DNA of 64,000 bases from Fontibacillus panacisegetis (lineage in GTDB: Bacteria; Bacillota; Bacilli; Paenibacillales; Paenibacillaceae), in contig NZ_FNBG01000007.1 in the NCBI RefSeq assembly GCF_900102215.1, forward strand, positions 62,001 to 126,000, written 5' to 3'. The notes beneath the pieces are model-generated. The model made no database searches, had not been told where the DNA came from, and saw nothing but the letters and a program-made list of their open reading frames with translations. How positions within the stretch are numbered: position 1 is the stretch's first letter; every line of letters begins with the position of its first letter. This document shows positions 44,843 to 54,175 of the stretch, piece after piece. A program made the translations under genes and the position numbers.

Positions 44843-45598
44843 CTAATTGAATATAGAAAGATAAAAACTAATGATTGTAGATCCAAAAGTAAACGATAAT
44901 AATGACCCTATAAGCAGGAAAGGTCCAAATGGGATCGGTTGTTTAGGCTTGATCAATTTGAATAGCATCAATCCCCCGCCTACCACACTTCCTATTAGAC
45001 AAGCTATTATAAATGCCGGGATTATATTATAGAGACCCAACACCCAACCAAGTAAACAAAATAGTTTAACATCACCTGATCCCATTCCACCTCGAGTAAT
45101 TACTACAATAAATAGAAGTACGCCACCACCAGCTATTGCTCCCCAAAAATGAAGCCATATGGATTCCAGTGGATACAACAAGCGTAATACGAGGAAGAAA
45201 GGTGTGAACACTAGTAAAATCCGATTAGGAATAAGCATATATTTCAAATCAGAAACCGTAATCATAACAGACAAACTAACTAACAGCAGTCCAGTTAACG
45301 TTTCCCAAGAGTTTCCAAAATTAAGGTATATCCACACAAATAACAAACCTGTTGCTAATTCCCCTAATGGGTAAAGCGGTGATACACGAGAGCAGCAATG
45401 CCTGCATTTTCCGCGTGATAGCAAATAACTAATAACAGGTATAAGATCGAAAGGCTTCAATCGAGTCTCACAGGATGGACATCTTGAAGGTGGATGTACG
45501 ATTGATTCTCGTACAGGCACTCGAAGTCCAACTACGTTATAAAAGGATCCCAGGATCAGACCAAGGATGAATAGATAGGATGAAATAAATAGAGTCAT
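44843..45598 (-). CDS. pilD: prepilin leader peptidase / N-methyltransferase
   Basis: An A24-family membrane peptidase of about 251 residues that cuts and methylates prepilins. The N-terminal domain has two zinc-type Cys pairs, CPSC and CRHC; catalytic Asp residues lie in SDLKYMLIPN and GMGSGDVKL. About eight helices. The open frame continues upstream to a TTG, but AAAGTGA suits ATG 45598. It follows pilA. Confidence 0.92.
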   Translation of the reverse strand: MTLFISSYLFILGLILGSFYNVVGLRVPVRESIVHPPSRCPSCETRLKPFDLIPVISYLLSRGKCRHCCSRVSPLYPLGELATGLLFVWIYLNFGNSWETLTGLLLVSLSVMITVSDLKYMLIPNRILLVFTPFFLVLRLLYPLESIWLHFWGAIAGGGVLLFIVVITRGGMGSGDVKLFCLLGWVLGLYNIIPAFIIACLIGSVVGGGLMLFKLIKPKQPIPFGPFLLIGSLLSFTFGSTIISFYLSIFN

Positions 45599-45640
45599 TT
45601 GTAGGTCACTTTCTTTTGGTAGATAATAGAATGAAATTAA

Positions 45641-45674
45641 TACCAGGGACAAGATAGTAATCTTATCCCTGATA
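45641..45674 (-). terminator. intra-operon hairpin after major pilin
   Basis: On the minus strand ATCAGGGATAAGAT pairs with ATCTTGTCCCTGGT around a 4-base loop, without a T-run. It probably stabilises or partly ends pilA mRNA, giving more pilin than pilD. Confidence 0.65.
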
Positions 45675-45692
45675 AGAAATCTGATCCCATAC

Positions 45693-46103
45693 TTACTGAG
45701 CCATTATTTGGGCCTTGGTAAATTTTACGGTTTTACCGGTTGTTACCATTACTAAGTAATCGCCAGTTTCTTCAGATACATCTATCAATGTAGTCGCAAC
45801 AACTAATGCTTGTTTATTACTTGGCAAGTAAAGTGGGCTATCCAAAAATTTATCAGTTTGAAGTTTTTCCAATGTCACATCCGCAAGAGTTCCATTTGTC
45901 TTATCGGCAGCGTGAAGACGTGCGGCCTCATAAATTTGACGTGCAGTAGCCAAATCAGCCTTTGTTTTTGTATTGTCAATTATATTCCCGATCAACGGAA
46001 CTGCGATTACTGCAATTACAGCAATAATTACGATAACTGCCAGAAGCTCAATCAATGTAAAACCTTTCTCCTCTTTCTTCAAACGCTTCAATACCATTTG
46101 CAT
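45693..46103 (-). CDS. pilA: major type IV prepilin
   Basis: A 136-residue prepilin. Short basic leader, then the peptidase site G|FTLIELLAVIVIIAVIAVI with Glu5 and a long hydrophobic helix. The globular part ends with TTGKTVKFTKAQIMAQ and lacks a Cys pair. AAGGAGG precedes the ATG. It lies between pilC and pilD and a hairpin follows. Resembles ComGC/PilA pilins of Gram-positives. Confidence 0.9.
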   Translation of the reverse strand: MQMVLKRLKKEEKGFTLIELLAVIVIIAVIAVIAVPLIGNIIDNTKTKADLATARQIYEAARLHAADKTNGTLADVTLEKLQTDKFLDSPLYLPSNKQALVVATTLIDVSEETGDYLVMVTTGKTVKFTKAQIMAQ

Positions 46104-46180
46104 ATTTATGCCTCCTTGATTATAAAAATACTAACATTCAGACTGCCCCTTTGTGATATTCTCGAAGTTAGTAAAGCAAC

Positions 46181-47389
46181 CTATCCAACGTTGGAATACA
46201 ATGTGAACATCGGCAACATGATCGCCATCACAATCATTCCAATGATCCCTGCCAAAAACACAATAAGCAGCGGCTCAATCAATGATTTAAGACGATCCAC
46301 TGTATTATCGACATCCATCTCGTAGAAGTCAGCGACTTTACCGAGCATTTCATCCAACGCTCCCGTCTCTTCCCCAATCGCAATCATCTGCGTCACAAGC
46401 GGAGGAAATACCCACGCCTTCTTGAGCGGGTCTGACAGCGGATTTCCTTGACGGAGAGAGTCACTTGATTGGTGAATATAACCACTGATCACTTTGTTGC
46501 CTACCACCCCCTCAACTATAGATAGTGATTGCAATACCGGTACTGAACTGGCATATAACGAAGACAAGGTCCTCGTCATTTGGGCGATTGCCCCTTTTTG
46601 CATGACCTTACCAAATACAGGTATTCTCAACTTTGCATAATCTATTAGATAACTGCCTCTTTCGCTGCGCTTCATGAACAGAAAAGCTACAACGATGACA
46701 AGAACAGAACCCAACCATATATACCATTGATTCGAAATACTTTCACTTAATGACAGTACCATTTTCGTAATTAGCGGCAATTCAGCATCAAATGAGTCGA
46801 ACATTTCTACAAACTGAGGTACTACACCTTGCAACAAGTAAATAACAGCAGCAATCGACAATAACCCAACTATAATGGGATAAGTCATCGCCGACTTTAT
46901 TTTCTCCCTTACGATATGGTTCTTCTCAAAGAACATCGCCAATCGATCAAGCGTACCATCCAAATCACCGGACTCCTCGCCTGAACGAATCATACTAATA
47001 AACAACGGGGGAAATATTTTTTTGTGTTCCTGAGCAGCCTGCGAAAAGGATAATCCTCGTATTAATGCTGAACTAACTTCAGCTAAAGCCTTTTTAAGTG
47101 GTTTACTCTCCGTTTGCTGAGCTAGTATCATCGTTGCTTCTACCATCGGAACTCCCGCACGCATCAATGTCGCAAATTGACGACAGAAGATTACAAAGTG
47201 AATACTTTTTACAGGGTTACCGATATAAATATCTGTTGTAAGTACAGTTTTACGAATTTCCTCTACAGACAGCACCGTTAATCCTCGCTTGCGAAGCTCC
47301 TCTACTGCAGAGGATTTGTCCGTCGCCGTGAATTTCCCCTTAAGATGTTTACCTGAATTGCTCTTCACATGGTACATATACTGAGGCAT
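46181..47389 (-). CDS. pilC: pilus inner-membrane platform protein
   Basis: A 402-residue GspF/PilC protein with two repeated cytoplasmic domains, each carrying the FCRQFATLMRAGVPMVEAT- or TRTLSSLYASSVPVLQSL-type motif, and three membrane helices (about 170-190, 218-238 and 375-398). It docks the assembly and retraction ATPases. The gene starts 41 bp inside the end of pilT, with GGAAGGAGG upstream. Confidence 0.92.
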   Translation of the reverse strand: MPQYMYHVKSNSGKHLKGKFTATDKSSAVEELRKRGLTVLSVEEIRKTVLTTDIYIGNPVKSIHFVIFCRQFATLMRAGVPMVEATMILAQQTESKPLKKALAEVSSALIRGLSFSQAAQEHKKIFPPLFISMIRSGEESGDLDGTLDRLAMFFEKNHIVREKIKSAMTYPIIVGLLSIAAVIYLLQGVVPQFVEMFDSFDAELPLITKMVLSLSESISNQWYIWLGSVLVIVVAFLFMKRSERGSYLIDYAKLRIPVFGKVMQKGAIAQMTRTLSSLYASSVPVLQSLSIVEGVVGNKVISGYIHQSSDSLRQGNPLSDPLKKAWVFPPLVTQMIAIGEETGALDEMLGKVADFYEMDVDNTVDRLKSLIEPLLIVFLAGIIGMIVMAIMLPMFTLYSNVG

Positions 47390-48437
47390 TATTAGAGCCT
47401 CCTTCCACCATATATGTCTTAGCTACCGAGTGATGTATTCGTCCCGACTGAATCATCTCCTTGATGGACATCTCCAACGTGCGCATCCCTAAATGAAAAC
47501 TGGTTTGCATCACACTCTTGATCTGATGATTTTTCTCTGAGCGAATCAAATGACCAACGGCTGGTGTGTTAACTAGAATTTCAGTTGCACAGCCCCTTCC
47601 GCTTCCATCAACGGTCGGTAATAATCGCTGGGAGATGACCGCAACGAGAACTGAAGACAATTGCATTCGGATTTGACCCTGCTGATGACCGGGAAAAGCG
47701 TCAATAATTCGGTCAATCGTTTGCACGGCGTCACTTGTGTGCAAAGTAGCTAATACGAGATGCCCCGTTTCAGCAGCTGTAATAGCCGCTGAAACGGTCT
47801 CTAAATCACGCATTTCTCCGACAAAAATAACATCAGGGTCCTGTCTTAATACCGACCTGAGACCACTTTCGAAAGTCTGAGTATCCCTGCCTACTTCCCG
47901 CTGATTAATCATTGAATTCTTATTTGTATGAATGTACTCGATAGGATCCTCAAGTGTAACAATATGCTTGGACTGATTTCGATTAATAAAATCAATCAAA
48001 GCAGCAACTGTTGATGATTTTCCACTGCCTGTCGGACCCGTTACAAGAATAAGACCCTGATTCTTATCAGCAAACGAGGCAACAACTGAAGGAAGCTTTA
48101 ATTCCATCAAAGAAGGTACGCTAAGTGCAATTCTCCTCACTGCAGCACTAACATATTTTCTTTGCCTGTATACATTAATTCGAAATCGGGAAACACCTGG
48201 TAATTCATACAGAAAATCAATCTCGCCTATTGAGTGAAACAACCCCTTTTGTTCTTCATCAAGCAAGCTTAAAGCCATACTCTCTGAAGCTTCTATTGAG
48301 ATCGGTGACTCGCCAATCGCAACCAGTGAGCCATTAATTCTCATCATCGGAGGTGTCCCAACGGATAAATGCAAGTCAGATGCTTGTCTCTTATGTGCCT
48401 GATTTAACAAATCAAGCATCATTATTTTCCCATCCAT
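47349..48437 (-). CDS. pilT: pilus retraction ATPase
   Basis: PilT of 362 residues. Walker A GPTGSGKSST, Asp box VTLEDPIEYIH, Walker B DPDVIFVGEMRD and His box TGHLVLATLHT. PilT drives pilus retraction, twitching and DNA uptake. Its presence distinguishes this set from simple Com pseudopili. Starts 15 bp after pilB. Confidence 0.93.
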   Translation of the reverse strand: MDGKIMMLDLLNQAHKRQASDLHLSVGTPPMMRINGSLVAIGESPISIEASESMALSLLDEEQKGLFHSIGEIDFLYELPGVSRFRINVYRQRKYVSAAVRRIALSVPSLMELKLPSVVASFADKNQGLILVTGPTGSGKSSTVAALIDFINRNQSKHIVTLEDPIEYIHTNKNSMINQREVGRDTQTFESGLRSVLRQDPDVIFVGEMRDLETVSAAITAAETGHLVLATLHTSDAVQTIDRIIDAFPGHQQGQIRMQLSSVLVAVISQRLLPTVDGSGRGCATEILVNTPAVGHLIRSEKNHQIKSVMQTSFHLGMRTLEMSIKEMIQSGRIHHSVAKTYMVEGGSNNASVYVPCEEQFR

Positions 48438-48452
48438 ATAATCCCCCTGCCA

Positions 48453-50117
48453 TTATGTTGCAACAGTTTCCCTAAGTACTTCCTGCAATGTTGTAATTCC
48501 CTGAATAACCTTATCTATGCCATCATCCATCAATTGAATCATCCCTTGCTTGGCAGCCGCTTCACGGAGCTCATTCAATGAAGCCGATGAATTAATAAGC
48601 TCTCTTATTTCATTATTAATAAAAAGAACCTCATGAATGGCTACTCGTCCCCGGTATCCCGTCCTGTTACAGCTGCCGCAGCCCTTACCCCGATATAAAA
48701 CCTCAGGATGCGCTCCACGACTTTTTAAGAAGACAGCTTCCTGACCAGTTGGAGCAACCTGCTGCTTACAATCGTTGCACACTCTTCTAACTAGACGCTG
48801 CGCAACGACCCCAATCAATGATGAAGCAATTAGATACGATTCAACTCCCATATCGCGAAAACGTATAATGGAGCTGATCGAATCATTAGTATGCAACGTG
48901 GATAATACGAGATGACCCGTTAATGATGCGCGGATCGCTATTTCTGCAGTTTCACTGTCACGAATTTCACCGACCATCACGATATTTGGATCTTGCCGCA
49001 AAATGGAACGAAGCCCTGCTGCAAAGGTCATTCCGATGTTAGGGTTAACCTGAACCTGATTTATTCCTTCCAGCTGATATTCAACAGGGTCCTCTACCGT
49101 AATAATATTTCTTTCTTCATCATTAAGGTGACTAAGGGCAGAATATAGCGTCGTCGACTTACCGCTACCTGTTGGACCAGTAATGAGTAAAATCCCGTAA
49201 GGTCGTTCAATCATTTCTTTGAACATTTCAAGGTTATGATTATTAAAACCTAGATGACTAATAGCTTTAAGGCCTGTACTCAAATCGAGCAGCCGCATTA
49301 CAATCTTCTCTCCATGCACCGTAGGCAACGAAGATACGCGAATATCCACGACTTTAAAATCAGCCTGAAACTTCATTCTTCCATCCTGAGGAAGTCTGCG
49401 TTCGGCTATATTAAGTTGGGACATGATTTTGAGTCTGGCAATTATGTATCCTTGCATTTGCTTTGGAATAGTTCTTTCTTTACGCAGCACACCATCAATC
49501 CGGTAACGAATGGTGACTCCATTTTCACCCGGATCCACATGGATATCTGACGCACGCAGCTGTATAGCCTGTTCAATCATTTGATTTACAAGTCGTACTA
49601 CCGGCGCATCTTCATCCGTAATTTCAAGCTCACCGATTTCTTCCGGTGTGGATAGATCAACCATCATTTTGCTCATTGAATCTTGAAGCCCATAGAAACG
49701 CGCCAATGCGCGCTGTAATTCATCCTTGCTTGAAATAGCCGGTTCAATTCGAAAACCAGTACTCATTCTCAATTCTTCAATAGCAAAATAATCCAGCGGG
49801 TCCGTCATGGCTACCATAAGTCTATCGCCATCTTTGTAGAACGGAATGACTTGATAACGTCTGGCTATACTTTCAGGGATAATCTGCGCTATAGCCGGAT
49901 CAATCTGATACTTAAATAAACTTACGTGAGGAATCCCTAGCTGAAATTCCAATACTTCTATTAGCTGCTGCTCAGTTATGTAACCTTGCGTAATGAGCAG
50001 ATCTCCAAGTTTCTGCTTACTCTTTCTTTGCTCCCGCAATGCCTCCTGAAGCTGATCTTCCGAGATGATAGCGCTTTCTACAAGCAAATCACCTAATCTT
50101 TTTTTTATAGCAACCAT
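48453..50117 (-). CDS. pilB: pilus assembly ATPase
   Basis: PilB of 554 residues: an N-terminal MshEN/GSPII_E domain (1-150), Walker A GPTGSGKSTT, VEDPVEYQLEG, DPNIVMVGEIRD and STLHTND, and a zinc knot VCNDC/CGSCNRTG near the C-terminus. It powers pilin polymerisation. First gene of the pilB-T-C-A-D-MN-O operon. GGGGG precedes the ATG. Confidence 0.94.
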   Translation of the reverse strand: MVAIKKRLGDLLVESAIISEDQLQEALREQRKSKQKLGDLLITQGYITEQQLIEVLEFQLGIPHVSLFKYQIDPAIAQIIPESIARRYQVIPFYKDGDRLMVAMTDPLDYFAIEELRMSTGFRIEPAISSKDELQRALARFYGLQDSMSKMMVDLSTPEEIGELEITDEDAPVVRLVNQMIEQAIQLRASDIHVDPGENGVTIRYRIDGVLRKERTIPKQMQGYIIARLKIMSQLNIAERRLPQDGRMKFQADFKVVDIRVSSLPTVHGEKIVMRLLDLSTGLKAISHLGFNNHNLEMFKEMIERPYGILLITGPTGSGKSTTLYSALSHLNDEERNIITVEDPVEYQLEGINQVQVNPNIGMTFAAGLRSILRQDPNIVMVGEIRDSETAEIAIRASLTGHLVLSTLHTNDSISSIIRFRDMGVESYLIASSLIGVVAQRLVRRVCNDCKQQVAPTGQEAVFLKSRGAHPEVLYRGKGCGSCNRTGYRGRVAIHEVLFINNEIRELINSSASLNELREAAAKQGMIQLMDDGIDKVIQGITTLQEVLRETVAT

Positions 50118-50377
50118 ATTTAACCCCCATTTTCGTTAAAATCAAGTTCAAGAGAGAGGTTGCAAACTCTTAAAATAAATAGGTACTTATACCCAAACCA
50201 GCTTCCTTTTCATATTCAGGTAATGTTTCATCAAAACTATTGCAACTAAAGTCGCACTAACATACACTAATTATAATCTTTGTTGGAATTAATACAACAT
50301 ATTCTCTCAAATATAATAGTCTTAAAGTAACAGTTTTTTTATAATTGTTGCGACGATACTCTTAGGAGGATATAACT
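50118..50377. other. divergent promoter region of pilus operon and large secreted protein
   Basis: About 260 bp, A/T-rich, carrying promoters for both directions. A TATAAT-like -10 lies at 50339-50344 for the rightward gene with a weak -35. I looked for a c-di-GMP riboswitch, common before pilus genes in Clostridia, and found none. Confidence 0.45.
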
Positions 50378-53300
50378 ATGAAAAATACGATTAAACAAAA
50401 GCACATTTCAATTCTGTTAATCATTTCGTTTTTCATCGTGATGTTCAGTACTTTAGGAGCAAAACTGGAATACGCGAATGCAGCAGGGCAAACAACCATC
50501 AAAATGCTCGAAATAACAGAGAATGGGACATCTGATCTTACAGGGCTATCTAATAGTGCCTTCAAGCTTGATTTAACAACATACAGTATGAAGCAATTCG
50601 TCGCTTCACGAGATTATCTGGACGGAAAATATGATGCCGTTTACATAGGAAAAGGAACCTACAGTACAGCAATACCTGCTGGAGTGCTCAACACAAGTAC
50701 TAAACAAAACGACATAACAAATCTTAAAGCTACTGAACTAAAACACTATTTTGTTAACAAAGGGCTTCCATTAATTGTTTATGGAGACACTACTACCGGT
50801 GCCTTAAAACAATCTACTGACGGTAAATTGCATAAATTCATTACTTCGGTTCAGAATAAAAGCAATGTAAGCTTTGTTAACTCTAGTGAAATAAGCAATG
50901 CAACAACATTTGCTAATAAAACATCATTACTGACAAAAGCAACTGTTCGCCCCCAACTTACAATTGTCAGCAAACCAAGTGAATATGCTAGCACTAACAA
51001 AATATATACGAGGGGTGAAACACTCACCTATAGCTATAACATTACCAATTCCAATAATCTTGGCAATCTGGAAGTAAATCTGTACATTGGAATCGACAGC
51101 GCCGTTCCATTTACCACGAAACAGCTCGTTGCTTCCACAACTGTAACAGCGAACAACGGCACAATTTCCTATTCACTGCCTCGCGGCTATTCCGGTCCAA
51201 GGTACTGGCGTCTTGAGCTAGTAGATCTCAGTAGCGGTCTCAAGGATGTACATGCTGGCAGCTTTCGATTTAAAGATGAGACCAAAGTAATCAATGTTCT
51301 GCAATATAGACCAAATAATAGCGGTGACGATGCAGGTCTCGATAAGGATCATAATTTTGACAGCAGCTATCTCGTTAAATCTGGGGATTATGAGATTAAA
51401 TTTACGGCGACTACGGTCAATAGCTTTAATGGTGGTGGTGGCTCTTATGGATATGAAAAATTTCAGGCATACGACATGCTGATTTTCGGATTCGCTCATG
51501 AATATAAAGAGTATGCTTTCATTGAAGTTCAAGCAGCAAGAGAAGCGTTATTGAGTTATATCAATTCTGGAAAAAGTGTCATGTTCACTCATGATACCTT
51601 CAACCCTTATAGCAGAGAAGGTTATAGAAGTGAATACTGGAACAATTTTAGAGCTATTGCTGCTATGATTGATCCTGCAAATAATGTAGGTAATATCAAC
51701 AACAGCTACACTACATCAACAAAGAGGGCAAACTCCGGCTTGCTAACTGATTTTCCTTTTGTATTACCAAACGATATTGAGGTGATGAGCACACACGGCC
51801 AATACTACACACTTGATCTCGAGGACCCTGATGTGATTCCTTGGTATAACTTATCTGGAGGCGGGCGTACAGTCGGTGATAGCTGGAACCACTACTATGC
51901 CTATTCTAAAGGTAATATTACCTTTACGAATTCAGGTCACTCTGGACAAACCACGACCGGATATACCGAAGGTGAGAGACAGCTCTTCCTTAACACAATG
52001 TATCGGGCATTCACAATGGCTAATCATGGCCCAGTCATTACCGTGTTCTCGCCTGAAGAATATGACTCGGTAAAGGACAATTTCATACCTACATTCAATG
52101 AAATTCCTGTTCATTATCAAGTTGATGATCTTGATCTGGGTGATACCAACCTTACTACCTCGGTTAACTTCATTTATAATGGACAAACCTACAGCAAGAT
52201 ACCTGCTCGCAGCATCATTTCGGGCGATACCATTAACATGTCTTTTGAAAATCCTCTGCCTAATGGGGGGGACTTAATCGTAGAAATTATTGCAACGGAT
52301 AGTAAAGGGGCACAATCTAAAAAGCAGATTAAAGTAAAGGTCAAGAAGGTAAGCTCCAATCTGGAGCTGTCCCGCAGCTTCTCCAACAATGTTGTAAATA
52401 ATAAAGTGGACACTGGAAGTACGGTTACGATGAATTATACGATTACGCCAAAGCCGATTGCTGGCAGCGGATCATCGATGAGCGTAACTAATATTCAGTT
52501 CAAAGAGACACTTCCTCCAAATCTGGAAGTCTCATCTTTGCCTACTGGTTTCACAAAAACCGGAAATGTCACAACGGGATACACGATCTCAAGAAACTTG
52601 AGCAATATTCAATACACAAAGAAAGGTACTGACACGTTATATACAGCAGATCCTGTCACTTTCTCAATTACAGCCGTACCGATAAAACGTGGATTCTATC
52701 CCTTAAATAGTGCCACACTCACTTTTAAGGACATCGGTCAATCATCTAATTTCACATTACCGTTTCCAGGCTCTACATTAGAAGCTGTAACCAAGCTGAC
52801 CTCGCTCAGTTTAAGTGACAGGACTATTTTAGTTGGAGATTCACTGAAACTGTTCCCGACCTACACTCCCGGGGATTTAACCGATGTACCTTTTACTTGG
52901 TCATCGGATAAACCAGGCATTGTAACAGTCGATAACACGGGTACTATTAGAGGCATCGCCGAAGGAACAGCAAGGATCACAGTCACAGCGCTGGACGGCA
53001 GCAATTTGTCAGCCACAGCCAATATTACAGTCGTTAAGCCCGGACTATTTATTAACGGACCTGATGAAGTAGCTGTGGGTGAAAATATCACTTTGACATC
53101 AAGATTAATGGCTGCAGATTACGAGCAAGTCACTTCATATTCCTGGAGTATTGATTCAGGCAGCAGCTTCTTGTCGATCAGTCCAACAAATCAAGCATCA
53201 ACAACAGCTACTGGTATCAACAAAGGAACTTCTACCGTTAAACTAACGGTTATTACGAATAAGGGCAACACTTATACAGCGACAGCAACGGTTCGAGTTG

Positions 53301-54109
53301 TCAAAAGACTAACGGGTCTTCATTTAGATGGAACGACACTCTTTGTTGGGGAAAGCGCAACATTAACTCCTCAATTTACACCTACGGATGCTTCAGACAG
53401 GACGGTAACTTGGCAAACGAGCAATGCCAGCATTGTGTCAGTGACTCCAGCCGGAGTTGTCACTGGCGTAGATAGTGGCGAAGTTACCATCACCATCAGA
53501 TCACAAGACGGGAGTAACTTAACTGCTTCAGCGATTGTTCGGGTTATTCAACCGAATCCAACCTTTACAGGACCAGATACTGTTGATTTAGGTCTCCCCC
53601 TTCCTCTAGATGCTGAAATGCAGTCTTCTGTGACAGATCCGATTGTAGCGTATAGCTGGAGCGTAAATCCGTCCTCTACTGGTGGCGTTATAATCCAAAG
53701 CCAGTCAGGAAGCTCTATTGATTACCGAGCAACCAAACAAGGTGAGATAGTTGTTAAGGTAGTAGTCACCACTCAACTTGGCAGAACCTACGAATCTGCT
53801 CCAAAAAGTATCACAATTAATCCTGTTGCTCTGGGGCTGCCAGATAGCATTATTGTTTCAGTTAATGATACAAAGGAGCTATTTGCCTCACTAAGCTCTG
53901 GTCCAGTATACGGTAAAGTTAATATTAAAGATTTCCTTATATGGAATAGCGATAACCCAAGCACCGTAAGCATAAATAGTGACGGGAAAATCACTGCTAT
54001 TAAAGAGGGCTCTGCAAATATTACCGTTCAATCCAGATATGATTCAACTGTATCTGCTACAACAAAAATTATAGTTAAGAGAAAATTCGACGATAAAGGA
54101 AAATATTAA
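50378..54109 (+). CDS. very large secreted protein, DUF5057-like with Big2 domains
   Basis: Exported protein of 1243 residues. Signal peptide ends near residue 36 (YANAA). The N-terminal 560 residues resemble DUF5057 (KMLEITENGTSDLTGL, DYLDGKYDAVYIGKGTYS, a glutamine-amidotransferase-like YDMLIFGFAHEYKE segment). A beta-sandwich region and at least three Big2-type domains follow (e.g. DGSNLSATANITV, DGSNLTASAIVRV). No sortase motif. It sits between the pilus operon and the minor pilins on the opposite strand; a surface or pilus-linked adhesin role is inference. Confidence 0.85.
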   Translation: MKNTIKQKHISILLIISFFIVMFSTLGAKLEYANAAGQTTIKMLEITENGTSDLTGLSNSAFKLDLTTYSMKQFVASRDYLDGKYDAVYIGKGTYSTAIPAGVLNTSTKQNDITNLKATELKHYFVNKGLPLIVYGDTTTGALKQSTDGKLHKFITSVQNKSNVSFVNSSEISNATTFANKTSLLTKATVRPQLTIVSKPSEYASTNKIYTRGETLTYSYNITNSNNLGNLEVNLYIGIDSAVPFTTKQLVASTTVTANNGTISYSLPRGYSGPRYWRLELVDLSSGLKDVHAGSFRFKDETKVINVLQYRPNNSGDDAGLDKDHNFDSSYLVKSGDYEIKFTATTVNSFNGGGGSYGYEKFQAYDMLIFGFAHEYKEYAFIEVQAAREALLSYINSGKSVMFTHDTFNPYSREGYRSEYWNNFRAIAAMIDPANNVGNINNSYTTSTKRANSGLLTDFPFVLPNDIEVMSTHGQYYTLDLEDPDVIPWYNLSGGGRTVGDSWNHYYAYSKGNITFTNSGHSGQTTTGYTEGERQLFLNTMYRAFTMANHGPVITVFSPEEYDSVKDNFIPTFNEIPVHYQVDDLDLGDTNLTTSVNFIYNGQTYSKIPARSIISGDTINMSFENPLPNGGDLIVEIIATDSKGAQSKKQIKVKVKKVSSNLELSRSFSNNVVNNKVDTGSTVTMNYTITPKPIAGSGSSMSVTNIQFKETLPPNLEVSSLPTGFTKTGNVTTGYTISRNLSNIQYTKKGTDTLYTADPVTFSITAVPIKRGFYPLNSATLTFKDIGQSSNFTLPFPGSTLEAVTKLTSLSLSDRTILVGDSLKLFPTYTPGDLTDVPFTWSSDKPGIVTVDNTGTIRGIAEGTARITVTALDGSNLSATANITVVKPGLFINGPDEVAVGENITLTSRLMAADYEQVTSYSWSIDSGSSFLSISPTNQASTTATGINKGTSTVKLTVITNKGNTYTATATVRVVKRLTGLHLDGTTLFVGESATLTPQFTPTDASDRTVTWQTSNASIVSVTPAGVVTGVDSGEVTITIRSQDGSNLTASAIVRVIQPNPTFTGPDTVDLGLPLPLDAEMQSSVTDPIVAYSWSVNPSSTGGVIIQSQSGSSIDYRATKQGEIVVKVVVTTQLGRTYESAPKSITINPVALGLPDSIIVSVNDTKELFASLSSGPVYGKVNIKDFLIWNSDNPSTVSINSDGKITAIKEGSANITVQSRYDSTVSATTKIIVKRKFDDKGKY

Positions 54110-54159
54110 ACAAAAAGGCATTACGCTAGCGGACAACTGCTAAGCGTAATGCCTTTTTG
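54109..54159. terminator. bidirectional intrinsic terminator
   Basis: A long stem, CAAAAAGGCATTACGCT against AGCGTAATGCCTTTTTG, between the secreted-protein gene and the convergent minor-pilin operon. Confidence 0.92.
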
Positions 54160-54175
54160 TCACTGATTCCTATGG

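Noticed and set aside
50118-50377. c-di-GMP riboswitch before the pilus operon
   Set aside because: No conserved GEMM-type blocks are seen on either strand; only an A/T-rich divergent promoter region.
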